From contig NZ_SMFM01000011.1 in the NCBI RefSeq assembly GCF_004349085.1, forward strand, positions 261 to 64,260: a stretch of 64,000 nucleotides of DNA, written 5' to 3'. Both the position numbers and the translations under genes were made by a program. The stretch is from Flavobacterium caseinilyticum. Its GTDB lineage: Bacteria; Bacteroidota; Bacteroidia; Flavobacteriales; Flavobacteriaceae. The notes beneath the pieces were generated by a model that was given only the letters and a program-made list of their open reading frames with translations, was not told the origin of the DNA and did not search any database. The number at the start of each line of letters is the position of its first letter. Positions within the stretch are counted from its first letter, which is position 1. Shown here piece after piece: positions 9,566 through 17,910 of this stretch.

Positions 9566-10372
9566 TCTGATATGCATTTTTTTAAAATAATCAAACGCTT
9601 TTAACAATCGGCTTCCATACCAGGAAAACATTTCGCCATCTACAAATATCGCTTTTGCGTGGTGCGTGTGCCTTCCTATTTCAAAAGCATCTTCTTCCTG
9701 AAAAGGATACGGTTCTGAGGATAGGAAAACCAAATCAGGGTCACCTTGCAAGCGTATTTTTTTGAGTTCAACTTCAGGATAACGCCCTAAAGTCGCTGGA
9801 TTGTCAGCATAAATGTTCTTAAAATGATTTAGTTTCAGCAATTCATTGATGAAATTATCCGAACCAGCGACCATAAAAGGATTTTTCCAAATGAAATATG
9901 CCACTTTTTGTTCCGGTTTATCGTTGATGAAGTTTTTAAAATCGCTCAAGGCAAAAGCCAATTTGTCGTTCCATTTCTGTGATTCGGTTCTGCAATTAAA
10001 AAGTTGACCAAAGTCAGAAATCATCTGGAAATTATCTTCAATCGTAATAATATTCGTCACCCAAACTGGACAAATTTTACGCAATTCTTCCACAATTTCA
10101 ACTGTATTTTCCTCTTTATTACAAATGATAATATCCGGTTGCAGCAATCTGATTTTCTCGTAATGCACTTTCTTGGTTCCGCCAACAATTTTCTTCGTTG
10201 ATTTAAGATGATACGGATGCACACAAAATTTTGTAATTCCTATAATGCGGTCTTCCAAACCTAAATCATACAGCAACTCCGTTTGTGACGGAACCAGTGA
10301 AATAATACGTTTTGGCGACGTTTCAAAAGAATGTGTTATTCCAATTTGATCGATTAGAGTTTTTTGTTTCAA
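9560..10372 (-). CDS. BtuF-like cobalamin/metal-binding protein, cytoplasmic
   Basis: About 270 residues of the helical-backbone metal receptor fold used by BtuF and siderophore-binding proteins: RIISLVPSQTELLYDLGL near the start, a central ~30-residue helix (SQKWNDKLAFALSDFKNFI) and the second lobe (FMVAGSDNFINELL, YPEVELKKI, DPDLVFLSSEPYPF). No signal peptide or lipobox is present, unusual for a transporter component, so it may bind ligand in the cytoplasm; stand-alone forms are common in this phylum. The only sensible start is a TTG at 10372, which lies inside a dispersed AAACTTTAAACTTGAAAC-type repeat. No permease or ATPase genes adjoin. Confidence 0.75.
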   Translation of the reverse strand: MKQKTLIDQIGITHSFETSPKRIISLVPSQTELLYDLGLEDRIIGITKFCVHPYHLKSTKKIVGGTKKVHYEKIRLLQPDIIICNKEENTVEIVEELRKICPVWVTNIITIEDNFQMISDFGQLFNCRTESQKWNDKLAFALSDFKNFINDKPEQKVAYFIWKNPFMVAGSDNFINELLKLNHFKNIYADNPATLGRYPEVELKKIRLQGDPDLVFLSSEPYPFQEEDAFEIGRHTHHAKAIFVDGEMFSWYGSRLLKAFDYFKKMHIRL

Positions 10373-10692
10373 GTTTAAAGTTTAAAGTTGATAGTGTTGC
10401 AGCATCACTTGACTGCTTTTTTACCGTTAAGATATTAAGTAAAGTTAAGATTTTAAAAATTTAACCGCAAAGGACGCAAGTATTTTCGCAAAGTACACAA
10501 AGTTTTTCTTGTTTAAAATTTAAGATTTAACCATTAAGAAATTAAGAAAAAGTAAGGCTTAAAAAGTTTGACGGCGAAGTTTTCTATATAAATCCTAGCG
10601 CAAGTTTAATGAAACTTAATGCCTTAATGGTTTAAAAATTAAGTTGCATTGAATTCAACATATTTTATGGACCATTCAAAAAACTTTAAACC
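10373..10692. repeat. Intergenic region of simple dispersed repeats
   Basis: The 320 bp between the BtuF-like gene and pyrF hold no gene. They are bounded by inverted copies of a TTTAAACTTTAAACTT-type word (10371-10390 and about 10679-10706) and contain a CGCAAAG-rich repeat (ACCGCAAAGGACGCAAG..., 10463-10510) of a kind common in Bacteroidota, plus several TTAAGA/AATTAAG variants. Confidence 0.6.
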
Positions 10693-11559
10693 TTAAACTT
10701 TAAAATTGTTCCACTTTAAAATCATAATCTCTTCCATTTCCTGCTGCATTTTCAACGCTTCTGCTCTTGCTTTTTCAGCAAAATCAGTTCCGTTTGAAGC
10801 ATAAATAATACCACGTGACGAATTAATCAGTAATCCCACATCAGCGTTCATGCCATATTTACAAACTTCGGATAAACTTCCGCCTTGCGCGCCTACTCCG
10901 GGAACAAGCAAGAAACTGTCAGGAACAATCTTTCGAATTTCAGTAAAATATTCGGCTTTGGTCGCCCCGACGACGTACATCAGGTTTTCGCTGTTTTTCC
11001 AGGTTTTAGATGTTTCTAACACCTGTTTGTACAATTCTTTAGCTGCACTCCTTTCGGCTTCGCCTCGGGTTCCGTTTGTGGTTAAAGTCTGGAAATCAAA
11101 CGCACCCTCATTGGAAGTCAAAGCCAACATGATCGTATGTTTGTTTTCGAAAGCTAGAAAAGGTTCCACCGAATCTTTGCCCATATAAGGCGCAACGGTT
11201 ACGCTGTCAAAATTTAAATCTTCGAAAAAAGCTTTGGCGTACATCGATGATGTATTCCCGATATCACCTCGCTTGGCATCTGCAATCGTGAAGATATCCG
11301 GATACGTTGAATTGATATAATTGATTGTTTTTTGCAACGACATCCACCCTTTTATTCCGTAAGCTTCATAAAAAGCAGTATTGGGTTTATAAGAAACCAC
11401 CAAGTCATGCGTGGCATCGATTATTGCTTTGTTAAATTCAAAAATAGGGTCTTCCAGTGCTAATAAATGCTGCGGAATTTTTTCCAAATCAACATCTAAT
11501 CCTACGCAAAGGAACGATTTCTTAATTCTGATTTGGTCAATAAGTTGTTGTGTAGTCAT
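10693..11559 (-). CDS. pyrF: Orotidine 5'-phosphate decarboxylase
   Basis: 288 residues of the type-2 (longer) PyrF subfamily, which converts OMP to UMP in the last step of pyrimidine synthesis. Motifs: FLCVGLDVD at the first strand with the substrate-binding Asp, [11 protein letters not shown], the catalytic [10 protein letters not shown] block near residue 95, and the phosphate-binding VPGVGAQGG and [11 protein letters not shown] near the end. The C-terminal tail is about 12-15 residues longer than I expect, and its stop codon lies in a TTTAAAGTTTAAGGTTTAAAG dispersed-type repeat, suggesting the repeat replaced the original end. Single gene, no operon partner. Confidence 0.93.
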   Translation of the reverse strand: MTTQQLIDQIRIKKSFLCVGLDVDLEKIPQHLLALEDPIFEFNKAIIDATHDLVVSYKPNTAFYEAYGIKGWMSLQKTINYINSTYPDIFTIADAKRGDIGNTSSMYAKAFFEDLNFDSVTVAPYMGKDSVEPFLAFENKHTIMLALTSNEGAFDFQTLTTNGTRGEAERSAAKELYKQVLETSKTWKNSENLMYVVGATKAEYFTEIRKIVPDSFLLVPGVGAQGGSLSEVCKYGMNADVGLLINSSRGIIYASNGTDFAEKARAEALKMQQEMEEIMILKWNNFKV

Positions 11560-11644
11560 GTGGTGTGTTTAACGGCAAAGTTCGCAATCCCGAAGCGTCG
11601 GGACTCGCAAAGTTCACAATATTGTTTTATATACTATTCGTTTT

Positions 11645-11725
11645 TAGCCCCGATTGATCCCGAAGCTTCGGGAGATATCCTCGCAGTGAAACGGAGATAT
11701 AAAGGCGAAAGCGAGAAATAGCTCC
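11645..11725 (+). repeat. Dispersed REP-like element, copy 2
   Basis: Starts TAGCCCCGATTGA, has a central CCCGAAGCTTCGGG palindrome, and ends GCGAGAAATAGCTCC. The outer motifs match the copies at 6792 and 12937; the central stem is unrelated in sequence. A similar CCCGAAGCGTCGGG palindrome sits just upstream at about 11588-11602. Confidence 0.75.
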
Positions 11726-11753
11726 AAAAAAAAAGCCTCAAATAATGAGGCTT
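11726..11753 (-). terminator. prfA terminator
   Basis: AAGCCTCA (11733-11740) and TGAGGCTT (11746-11753) form an 8-bp stem with a 5-base loop. On the minus strand it is followed by nine T residues, 6 bp after the prfA stop codon. Confidence 0.9.
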
Positions 11754-11758
11754 AATTA

Positions 11759-12835
11759 TTAAAAAACCTCGCTGGCTTCTTTCAGTTTTTCCATGTTGTT
11801 GACTAACGCCAACTCATCTACAATTTTCTGAATGTCACCATTCATGATATTTCCCAAATCGTACAACGTCAAACCTACGCGGTGATCCGTCACACGACCT
11901 TGAGCGTAATTATACGTACGGATTTTTGCAGAACGGTCACCAGAACTTACCTGAGACGTACGCGTTGTTGCATCTTCCGCTTGTTTTTTGGCTAATTCCT
12001 GTTCGTACAAACGGGAACGCAGAACGCCAAAAGCCTTATCTTTATTCTTGTGTTGTGATTTCTGATCCTGACATTGCGCCACCAATCCGGTTGGAATATG
12101 CGTCAAACGAACCGCTGATTTGGTTGTATTTACAGATTGTCCACCAGGTCCTGACGAACAGAAGAAATCCACACGAACATCATTCATATCAATTTGTACG
12201 TCAAATTCCTCTGCTTCCGGAAGCACCATAACCGTCGCTGCCGAGGTGTGAACACGTCCTTGCGTTTCCGTTTGCGGTACACGTTGGACACGGTGAACAC
12301 CGGCTTCAAACTTCAAAGTTCCGTAAACATCTTCACCGGTAACTTCAAAAATCACCTCTTTAAATCCACCCGAAGTTCCCTCGTTCATATCCACCACAGA
12401 AGTTCTCCAACCTCTGTTTTCACAATATTTCGTGTACATACGAAACAAATCCCCGGCAAAAATACTCGCTTCATCCCCACCCGTTCCGGCACGAATTTCC
12501 ACCATGACATTCTTAGCATCTTCGGGATCTTTAGGAATCAACATAAACTTGATTTCTTCCTCCAGTTCCGGCAATCTCTCTTTGGCTTCTTCCAGTTGCA
12601 TTTTGGCCATTTCGGTCATGTCAGCATCACTGTTATCAGCAATTATTTCGTTTGCTTCGTCGATATTTGCCATCAAAACAACATATTCATCGCGTTTTTC
12701 AGCCAAAGCTTTTAAACTTTTGTACTCTTGATTCAATTGCACATAACGCTTCTGATCCGAGATCACATCCGGCTGAATTATCAAATCCGAAATCTCATCG
12801 AAACGTTGTTTTACTATTTGAAGTCTATCTAACAT
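11759..12835 (-). CDS. prfA: Peptide chain release factor 1
   Basis: 358 residues, the normal RF1 length. The peptidyl-tRNA hydrolysis loop [20 protein letters not shown] carries the invariant GGQ, and the domain-1 core [22 protein letters not shown] is intact. It releases finished proteins at UAA and UAG codons. The ATG at 12835 lies about 25 bp after a TAAATTTG promoter box. Neighbours are not functionally linked; the usual hemK partner is absent. Confidence 0.95.
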   Translation of the reverse strand: MLDRLQIVKQRFDEISDLIIQPDVISDQKRYVQLNQEYKSLKALAEKRDEYVVLMANIDEANEIIADNSDADMTEMAKMQLEEAKERLPELEEEIKFMLIPKDPEDAKNVMVEIRAGTGGDEASIFAGDLFRMYTKYCENRGWRTSVVDMNEGTSGGFKEVIFEVTGEDVYGTLKFEAGVHRVQRVPQTETQGRVHTSAATVMVLPEAEEFDVQIDMNDVRVDFFCSSGPGGQSVNTTKSAVRLTHIPTGLVAQCQDQKSQHKNKDKAFGVLRSRLYEQELAKKQAEDATTRTSQVSSGDRSAKIRTYNYAQGRVTDHRVGLTLYDLGNIMNGDIQKIVDELALVNNMEKLKEASEVF

Positions 12836-12859
12836 TTTCTTAGTCCTTTATTTAGGCTG

Positions 12860-12881
12860 CAAATTTAGTGAAATATTTCAC
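12860..12881 (-). promoter_or_regulatory. prfA promoter box with adjacent palindrome
   Basis: TAAATTTG (12867-12860, minus) matches the flavobacterial -7 element, giving a leader of about 18 nt. Directly upstream is a perfect 14-bp palindrome GTGAAATATTTCAC (12868-12881), in the spacer where a regulator could bind. No TTG -33 element seen. Confidence 0.5.
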
Positions 12882-12936
12882 ATTATTTAGTGAAAAGATT
12901 TCACATTTTAGATTGTAGATTTTACATTTCTTTTCA

Positions 12937-13025
12937 GGAGCTGTTTCCTGCTGTCATTCCAATCTTTATTGATAAAACTTGCTTCGCGTTTTATCAATAA
13001 AGGATTTTCCCTTCCATCAGGGCTA
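12937..13025 (-). repeat. Dispersed REP-like element, copy 3 (inverted)
   Basis: Read on the minus strand it begins TAGCCCTGATGGAAGGGAAA, has a stem ATTGATAAAAC / GTTTTATCAAT around a GCGAAGCAA loop, and ends ACAGCAGGAAACAGCTCC. Same outer motifs as copies at 6792 and 11645. It lies at the left edge of the accessory segment; the rest of 12882-13297 shows no gene. Confidence 0.75.
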
Positions 13026-13297
13026 GGGTATTTGTGTTAAAATAATTGCGTTTACGGTTTCCCGTAAAGTTCTTGAAACAAAAGGAGTTAGTTTTGGAAA
13101 TGAAAGATAACTAAATGCATTTTCATCAGTATTTTCGGAAGAAAGTAATATATTTGAAATAAGATAAGGGGAACAAACTTTCGCCACTATCTCCATATTT
13201 GATTGTATGTAAGAAAGTTTATCTCGCCGTATGAAAGTTTACTGTAACCATAGCAAGAATATCTCTGAAAAAATATAAATTCACAAAATAAATATCA

Positions 13298-14368
13298 ATG
13301 GAAGATTTAAAATTAAAATTGCAACAATTACATGAAAGAGTTGACTCTTTAAAAGATCAAATAAATACAGAGGAAGCTACAAAAAATGCTTTTGTAATGC
13401 CTTTTATTCAAATTCTCGGTTACGATATTTTCAATCCAACAGAAGTAATTCCTGAATTTGTTTGTGATATTGGAACTAAAAAAGGAGAGAAAATAGATTA
13501 CGTAATAAAAAGAGATGGTCAACCAATTTTAATAATAGAATGTAAAAATTGGAAAGAAAATGTTGATGCTCATAATTCCCAACTTCATAGATATTATCAC
13601 GTTTCAAAATCACGTTTTGGCGTTTTAACAAACGGACATATTTATAATTTTTATGCAGATTTGGAGAAACCAAATATAATGGATGAAAAACCATTTTTCA
13701 CTTTAGATATATCAAACCTGAAAGATACAAGTTTAAAAATTTTAGAAAATTTTTCTAAAAATGGGTATAATCTTGAAGAAATTTTAGATTCCGCGGAAGG
13801 ATTAAAATATATAAAGGCAATTAGAAATGAATTTGAAAAAGAAATACAAGAACCTTCCGACGAAATTGTTCGCCTTTTAGTAAACAGATTTTTCAATAAA
13901 CCTTTGACAGCTCCAAGATTAGTTGCATTCAAAGAATATACTAAAAAAGCATTTTCAAATTCAATAAATGAATCAATAAACTTTAGATTAAAAAATGCTC
14001 TAAATATAACTGAAACTGTTCCTTCAAAAACGAATGAACAAATTACAGCAATTGACGAAAATGTCGAAACTCCAAAATTCATCACAACGGAAGAAGAAAT
14101 TGAAGGTTCTCAAATAATTAAAGCAATTTTAAGAGAAATTTTGCCAGCTTCAAGAATTGCATTTAGAGATACACAATCTTATTTTGGTATTTTATTAGAT
14201 GATAATAATCGAAAACCTATTTGCCGTTTACATTTTAATTCTTCAAATAAATACATTGAACTTTTCAACAACGGAAAAGATAATGGAGAGAAAAAATTAA
14301 TACCTTCTATAGACGAAATTTATAATTACAAAGCTGAATTATTGACAACAATAAAAAACTACGGGTAA
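13298..14368 (+). CDS. HsdR N-terminal-domain nuclease-like protein
   Basis: 356 residues. A coiled-coil start (residues 1-25) leads into the type I restriction HsdR N-terminal fold. Conserved features: Glu25 region TEEATKNAFVMPFI, Asp67 in EKIDYVI, and the Glu81-x-Lys83 pair in IIECKNWKENV, the PD-(D/E)XK nuclease signature, so catalytic residues look intact. Residues ~90-150 continue the domain (RYYHVSKSRFGVLTNG). No helicase motor follows; instead a C-terminal domain (~270-356, ending in NKYIELFNNGKDNGEKKLIP) of unknown role appears. No hsdM or hsdS is nearby. Such stand-alone proteins are widespread, and some are suspected defence or mobile-element genes. Base composition is very AT-rich, unlike the TIR gene that follows 180 bp later on the same strand. 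Confidence 0.8.
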   Translation: MEDLKLKLQQLHERVDSLKDQINTEEATKNAFVMPFIQILGYDIFNPTEVIPEFVCDIGTKKGEKIDYVIKRDGQPILIIECKNWKENVDAHNSQLHRYYHVSKSRFGVLTNGHIYNFYADLEKPNIMDEKPFFTLDISNLKDTSLKILENFSKNGYNLEEILDSAEGLKYIKAIRNEFEKEIQEPSDEIVRLLVNRFFNKPLTAPRLVAFKEYTKKAFSNSINESINFRLKNALNITETVPSKTNEQITAIDENVETPKFITTEEEIEGSQIIKAILREILPASRIAFRDTQSYFGILLDDNNRKPICRLHFNSSNKYIELFNNGKDNGEKKLIPSIDEIYNYKAELLTTIKNYG

Positions 14369-14548
14369 ATCCAGATTGCATGGTTATGTTTTCAGTTCGA
14401 TAGCGTGGATTTGCAAACCGTATAATTAGCTAAAAAAAGGACGAAAAAATATTTTAATAAAAACTCAAGTTGTTAACAACCAAGTAGTTTCGTTAAATTC
14501 AACGATTGAATTTAGCGAACATTCTTAATCTTTAAAACAAACAAAATT

Positions 14549-15262
14549 ATGTCTAGTTGTACAGCACCAAGAAATGGACATCGCACAGCGAGCGGAGCAG
14601 CAGCTTGTCCCTCATGTAGCAGCCGAAGTTACCGTAGTCACTACAATTCATATCCATCGTATTCATCAACACCTTATTCCGCATCAAGTATCAGTGGAAG
14701 CAGCAGAAGCAGTGGTGGCGCAAGAAGTTCAAAGCCACGGTGGTCACAAGCAAGTTCTCCAGTTTATTACACACCTGCTGAGGTAATAGCACTTACACCA
14801 ATCCGCCGAACAGTCGAGAATCTGGTAGAAATGAAACCCGACCTTAGAGATGTATTTCTCTGTCATGCTTGGGAAGACAGACAGGATGCCGCAAAAGAAC
14901 TTCACGACTTACTTATTTTGAACGGAGTTTCTGTTTGGTTCAGTGAGAAAGATATTGCACTAGGTGTGCCATTAATGCGTGCCATCGACAAGGGTTTAGC
15001 AAACTCGCGAATTGGACTAGTATTGGTAACTCCTGCCCTACTTCGTCGTCTTCCTCTAGAAGGTATTGCAGACAAAGAACTATCAGCGTTACTAGCAACC
15101 GACCAGCTAGTTCCAATAGTCCACAATACTACATATGAAGCTCTACGTGATGTCAGTCCTCTTCTTGCATCGAGAACAGGTTTGAGCACTACTGACGAGA
15201 CAATGAAAGAGGTTGCTGCTAAACTTGCAGAACTTATCGCTTATGAACCTGCAAAAACATAA
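14549..15262 (+). CDS. TIR-domain protein with Cys/His knuckle and Ser/Tyr-rich linker
   Basis: 237 residues in three parts. Residues 4-23 carry a Cys/His pattern (SCTAPRNGHRTASGAAACPSC) that looks like a small zinc knuckle. Residues 24-75 are low-complexity Ser/Tyr/Gly. Residues ~100-235 form a TIR domain: DVFLCHAWEDRQDAAKEL, VSVWFSEKDIALG, ANSRIGLVLVTPALL, and DKELSALLATDQLVPIV, where Glu177 aligns with the catalytic glutamate of NAD-cleaving TIRs such as SARM1. It is therefore likely an NADase effector, perhaps acting in phage defence, but no sensor partner is certain; the HsdR-N gene just upstream is the only candidate. Codon usage is visibly more GC-rich than its neighbours, suggesting horizontal transfer. 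TIR identity is firm; role is inferred. Confidence 0.85.
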   Translation: MSSCTAPRNGHRTASGAAACPSCSSRSYRSHYNSYPSYSSTPYSASSISGSSRSSGGARSSKPRWSQASSPVYYTPAEVIALTPIRRTVENLVEMKPDLRDVFLCHAWEDRQDAAKELHDLLILNGVSVWFSEKDIALGVPLMRAIDKGLANSRIGLVLVTPALLRRLPLEGIADKELSALLATDQLVPIVHNTTYEALRDVSPLLASRTGLSTTDETMKEVAAKLAELIAYEPAKT

Positions 15263-15626
15263 TGCTGTCTATTACAACAAAAAAATTACGAAAAAACATT
15301 TTTAATTCTTCTTTTTATTGTCACTTCAACTTTATTTGCTCAAATCTTGACAAGTTAAAGCTTGTTGAAAATGAAATTTCTAATGTTAAAAATTGACAGA
15401 AGAATCGAAATGCATTTCAATCCAAGCGTGTACTTTTTATAAACATCCAGGAATGTATTCAGCGTTACTTGGAAAAGTCAAAAGCAAAGAAACCCACTGG
15501 CGCTCGTTTGCAACGAATGCCAATTTTAATTTAGAGCACAATCGTAGCGTTTTCAACGCGGGTATTTTAATTTTAAGAAGTAGTTCTCCTCCAGCCGTCG
15601 CGAGAAGAAATAAAACCCGATCGCTC

Positions 15627-15720
15627 GGATATCCACAAGAGTTACCGTAATTTTGCAAACTGAACACAACGAGCAGCAAATAATCTGAATGGGATTGCTT
15701 CGTTCCTAGCAATGACTTAA
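15627..15720 (+). repeat. Direct repeat, left copy
   Basis: Contains ATATCCACAA..GTTACCG and TTTTGCAAACTG (15627-15662) and a 36-bp core from 15685 to 15720 including GATTGCTTCGTTCCTAGCAA. The same blocks in the same order recur at 17049-17155, with one mismatch in the core. They bracket the yellow/royal-jelly gene. The rest of 15263-15750 holds no intact gene; a stretch near 15295-15357 translates like a broken signal peptide ending LFAQ. Confidence 0.75.
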
Positions 15721-15750
15721 TTAAATTGCCCACAAATAAAACCAACTGAA

Positions 15751-16833
15751 ATGAAAAAGATCCTCATTATATTTTCGATAGTTACATTCTTATCGTCCTG
15801 CAAAGAAACGACTAGCAAAAAAGCGGCTGAAGTTAAAAATCAACAAATTGACAGCACAGCAAATCAAGTGATAGAGGTTGCTGCGTTCAAAGGACAACAA
15901 GTTACCGGAGTCACAATTACTGATGTCGGGCGTATTTTTGTGAACTTTCCGAGATGGAGAAAAGGAGTTGATAATTCCGTCGTGGAAATAACAAATACTA
16001 CCGTTCAAAAAAGCTATCCGGATGAAAATTGGAATTCTTGGGAGATTGGACAACCAGTTGTAGCCAATAAATTTGTTGGAGTGCAATCAGTAGTTGCCTT
16101 TGAAAACCAATTGTATGTTTTGGACACCAGAAGTCAATTATTCGAAAATGTACTGGATGCGCCTCGTATTTTTGTTTTTGATTTAACAACTGATAAATTA
16201 GTTAAAACCTATATTCTAGATAAAAACAGTTACCATCCCGATTCATACATCAACGATCTTAGAATAGATAAAAAAACTCAAAAAATTTATCTTACTGACT
16301 CAGGAAACTCTGGTATTGTCATCATCGACATTAAATCCGGTCGCTCCAGAAGAGTTTTAGACAACCACAAATCAACAGCTGCCGAACAAGGCTTTTTGAC
16401 ATTTGGAGACAAAAAATGGGAAAATACCATTCATTCTGATGGAATAGCCTTGGACACTGTAAACGACCGTCTTTACTTTCATGCCCTTACAGGATACAGC
16501 CTCTATTCAATTGCAACAAATATGCTGGCTTCTGAAGATGAAAAAAGCATAGAAGAAAGCGTTCGATTTGAGGCAAAAACTGCCGCACCTGACGGTATGA
16601 TATTTGATGACAACGGTATTTTATATTTTGCCGATTTAGAAAACAACAAAATTCAGTATCGAAAACCAGATGGCAGTATTCACACTTTGGTAGAAGGTGA
16701 AAAGATTAAATGGGCTGATACCTTTAGCATTTATAACAACTACTTGTATTTTACAAACTCAAGAATAAATGAGGTTACTGCTGATATTTCAAATTTGACT
16801 TTTACTTTAAACAAAATCAAATTAGACAAATAG
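15751..16833 (+). CDS. Major royal jelly/yellow-like beta-propeller lipoprotein
   Basis: 360 residues with a lipoprotein signal (MKKILIIFSIVTFLSSC, Cys17) and a beta-propeller body of the MRJP/yellow type: VTGVTITDVGRIFVNFPRW near residue 50, DTRSQLFENVLDAPRIFVFDL, SYINDLRIDKKTQKIYLTDSG, HSDGIALDTVNDRLYFHALTG, and a final APDGMIFDDNGILYFADLENN. Bacterial members are annotated as gluconolactonase- or dopachrome-tautomerase-like, but their substrates are mostly unknown; the fold may bind small ligands. It is probably periplasmic or outer-membrane anchored. The intact gene sits between two direct repeats inside a region of decayed sequence, which suggests arrival by recombination. Confidence 0.78.
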   Translation: MKKILIIFSIVTFLSSCKETTSKKAAEVKNQQIDSTANQVIEVAAFKGQQVTGVTITDVGRIFVNFPRWRKGVDNSVVEITNTTVQKSYPDENWNSWEIGQPVVANKFVGVQSVVAFENQLYVLDTRSQLFENVLDAPRIFVFDLTTDKLVKTYILDKNSYHPDSYINDLRIDKKTQKIYLTDSGNSGIVIIDIKSGRSRRVLDNHKSTAAEQGFLTFGDKKWENTIHSDGIALDTVNDRLYFHALTGYSLYSIATNMLASEDEKSIEESVRFEAKTAAPDGMIFDDNGILYFADLENNKIQYRKPDGSIHTLVEGEKIKWADTFSIYNNYLYFTNSRINEVTADISNLTFTLNKIKLDK

Positions 16834-17048
16834 TCGAGAAAAGCTCACTAACAAATGTAGCATTTGCAGCGGACACGAAGTTTACTGATTTGGAGCGCTC
16901 GTTTTAAGTTTCAACACATATTATAAAATGGGTTCGCTTTTTCGGAATCCACTCAGTCCGATATCCACGAGCGTTGCCGTATAGCTAATTCGTCAGTTCG
17001 CTGTCGTTGTGTTGTATCCTGTGCCCAAAAGGAGAACCCGACCCCTCG

Positions 17049-17155
17049 AATATCCACAATCGTTAGCGCAGTTTTGCAAACTGTGCCCACAACAAGGAGC
17101 ACGTTAAATAATAGCCAAACTGAATGGGATTGCTTCGTTCCTCGCAATGACTTAA
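17049..17155 (+). repeat. Direct repeat, right copy
   Basis: Second copy of the 15627-15720 repeat: ATATCCACAATCGTTAGCG, TTTTGCAAACTG, then the 36-bp core at 17120-17155. A shorter relative (CGATATCCACGAGCGTTGCC) is at about 16960-16980. Reading the core backwards gives the GTCATTGCGAGGAACGAAGC word seen dispersed in many bacterial genomes. No gene in 16834-17221. Confidence 0.75.
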
Positions 17156-17221
17156 GCCTACCGCTGACAAATAAACCAAAAAAACGCAAATAAGTACGAG
17201 TCCATTAAACAAACCAAACCG

Positions 17222-17649
17222 ACGAAATTTCTACTGAACACCTTACTTTTAATGTTCAACCTTACACTATTCTCGCAATCGAATGGGTTTTCTGGTAAAT
17301 ACAATCTTACTTTTAGCAAATAAGGCGATCATTTAATTGAATAAAAATTGACCTTGTATCAAGATGGAACATTTGTATTTCATTCGTATTCTAAAATTAA
17401 AAACGGAATTCCCTTTGAAATAAATAAATATGGAAAGGAAAATCGACTGCTAAAGACATTGTGATTACTTTCTCTTCGAACAAACAAGAAGACTTTGATG
17501 AGAAATATAAGTTCGATTTTACGAACTCCAAAGCGAGATTTGTCACTAAAAATCCCAAAGATAAAAGTGACCAAATTATCCTGAACAAACTTGCGTTTGT
17601 AGCATCAGAAATTCCCCGTATGCAAAGACTGGATATTTTTAAAATATAA
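17222..17649 (+). pseudogene. Decayed secreted-protein gene
   Basis: A gene is readable through several lesions. The expected start is ACG at 17222 in place of ATG, followed by KFLLNTLLLMFNLTLFSQ (signal peptide). In-frame stops TAA appear after FSGKYNLTFSK and again after GDHLIE. The frame shifts within a GGAAAGGAAAATCG run near 17436-17449. Afterwards the protein continues as DIVITFSSNKQEDFDEKY, FTNSKARFVTKNP and MQRLDIFKI up to the true stop at 17647. The product looked like a small secreted beta-sheet protein of about 140 residues, family unknown. At least four independent defects make it non-functional. Confidence 0.8.
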
Positions 17650-17866
17650 AAATGCGTTGTAACGCTGCTGATCGTAGTTTAAATAAAGAATTTCCTTCCG
17701 CTAGTGCATCATACAGACCAATTTTATTTTTTTATTTCGCTAAAAAAATGGGCTGCAGCACCAGTAATTCAAACAAAAAATCAAAATCCTTTGCTACTGC
17801 TTTCTCTATAATTTTATTTTTTGTTTAAATAATTGTTAAAAGAGATAAACAATCATTAATTATATG

Positions 17867-17874
17867 TACATTTG
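17867..17874 (+). promoter_or_regulatory. TAnnTTTG box of the fasciclin gene
   Basis: TACATTTG at 17867-17874 lies 36 bp before the ATG at 17911. No TTG element at the usual distance. The box lies over the start of the longer possible reading frame (from 17872), supporting the downstream ATG. The remainder of 17650-17866 holds nothing recognisable. Confidence 0.5.
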
Positions 17875-17910
17875 TTATTATTAAATAATTTTAAACATAA
17901 AACACTGACT

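Noticed and set aside
12194..12731. Long plus-strand ORFs (173 and 99 codons) over prfA
   Set aside because: Antisense shadows of prfA, which has complete RF1 motifs on the other strand.
15393..15745. ORFs of 85 and 102 codons on both strands
   Set aside because: They run through the dispersed direct repeat (15627-15720) and have no domain, ribosome site or codon bias.
16953..17189. Minus-strand ORF of 78 codons
   Set aside because: It is a translation of the right-hand direct repeat and adjoining REP-like words; the left repeat does not keep the frame.
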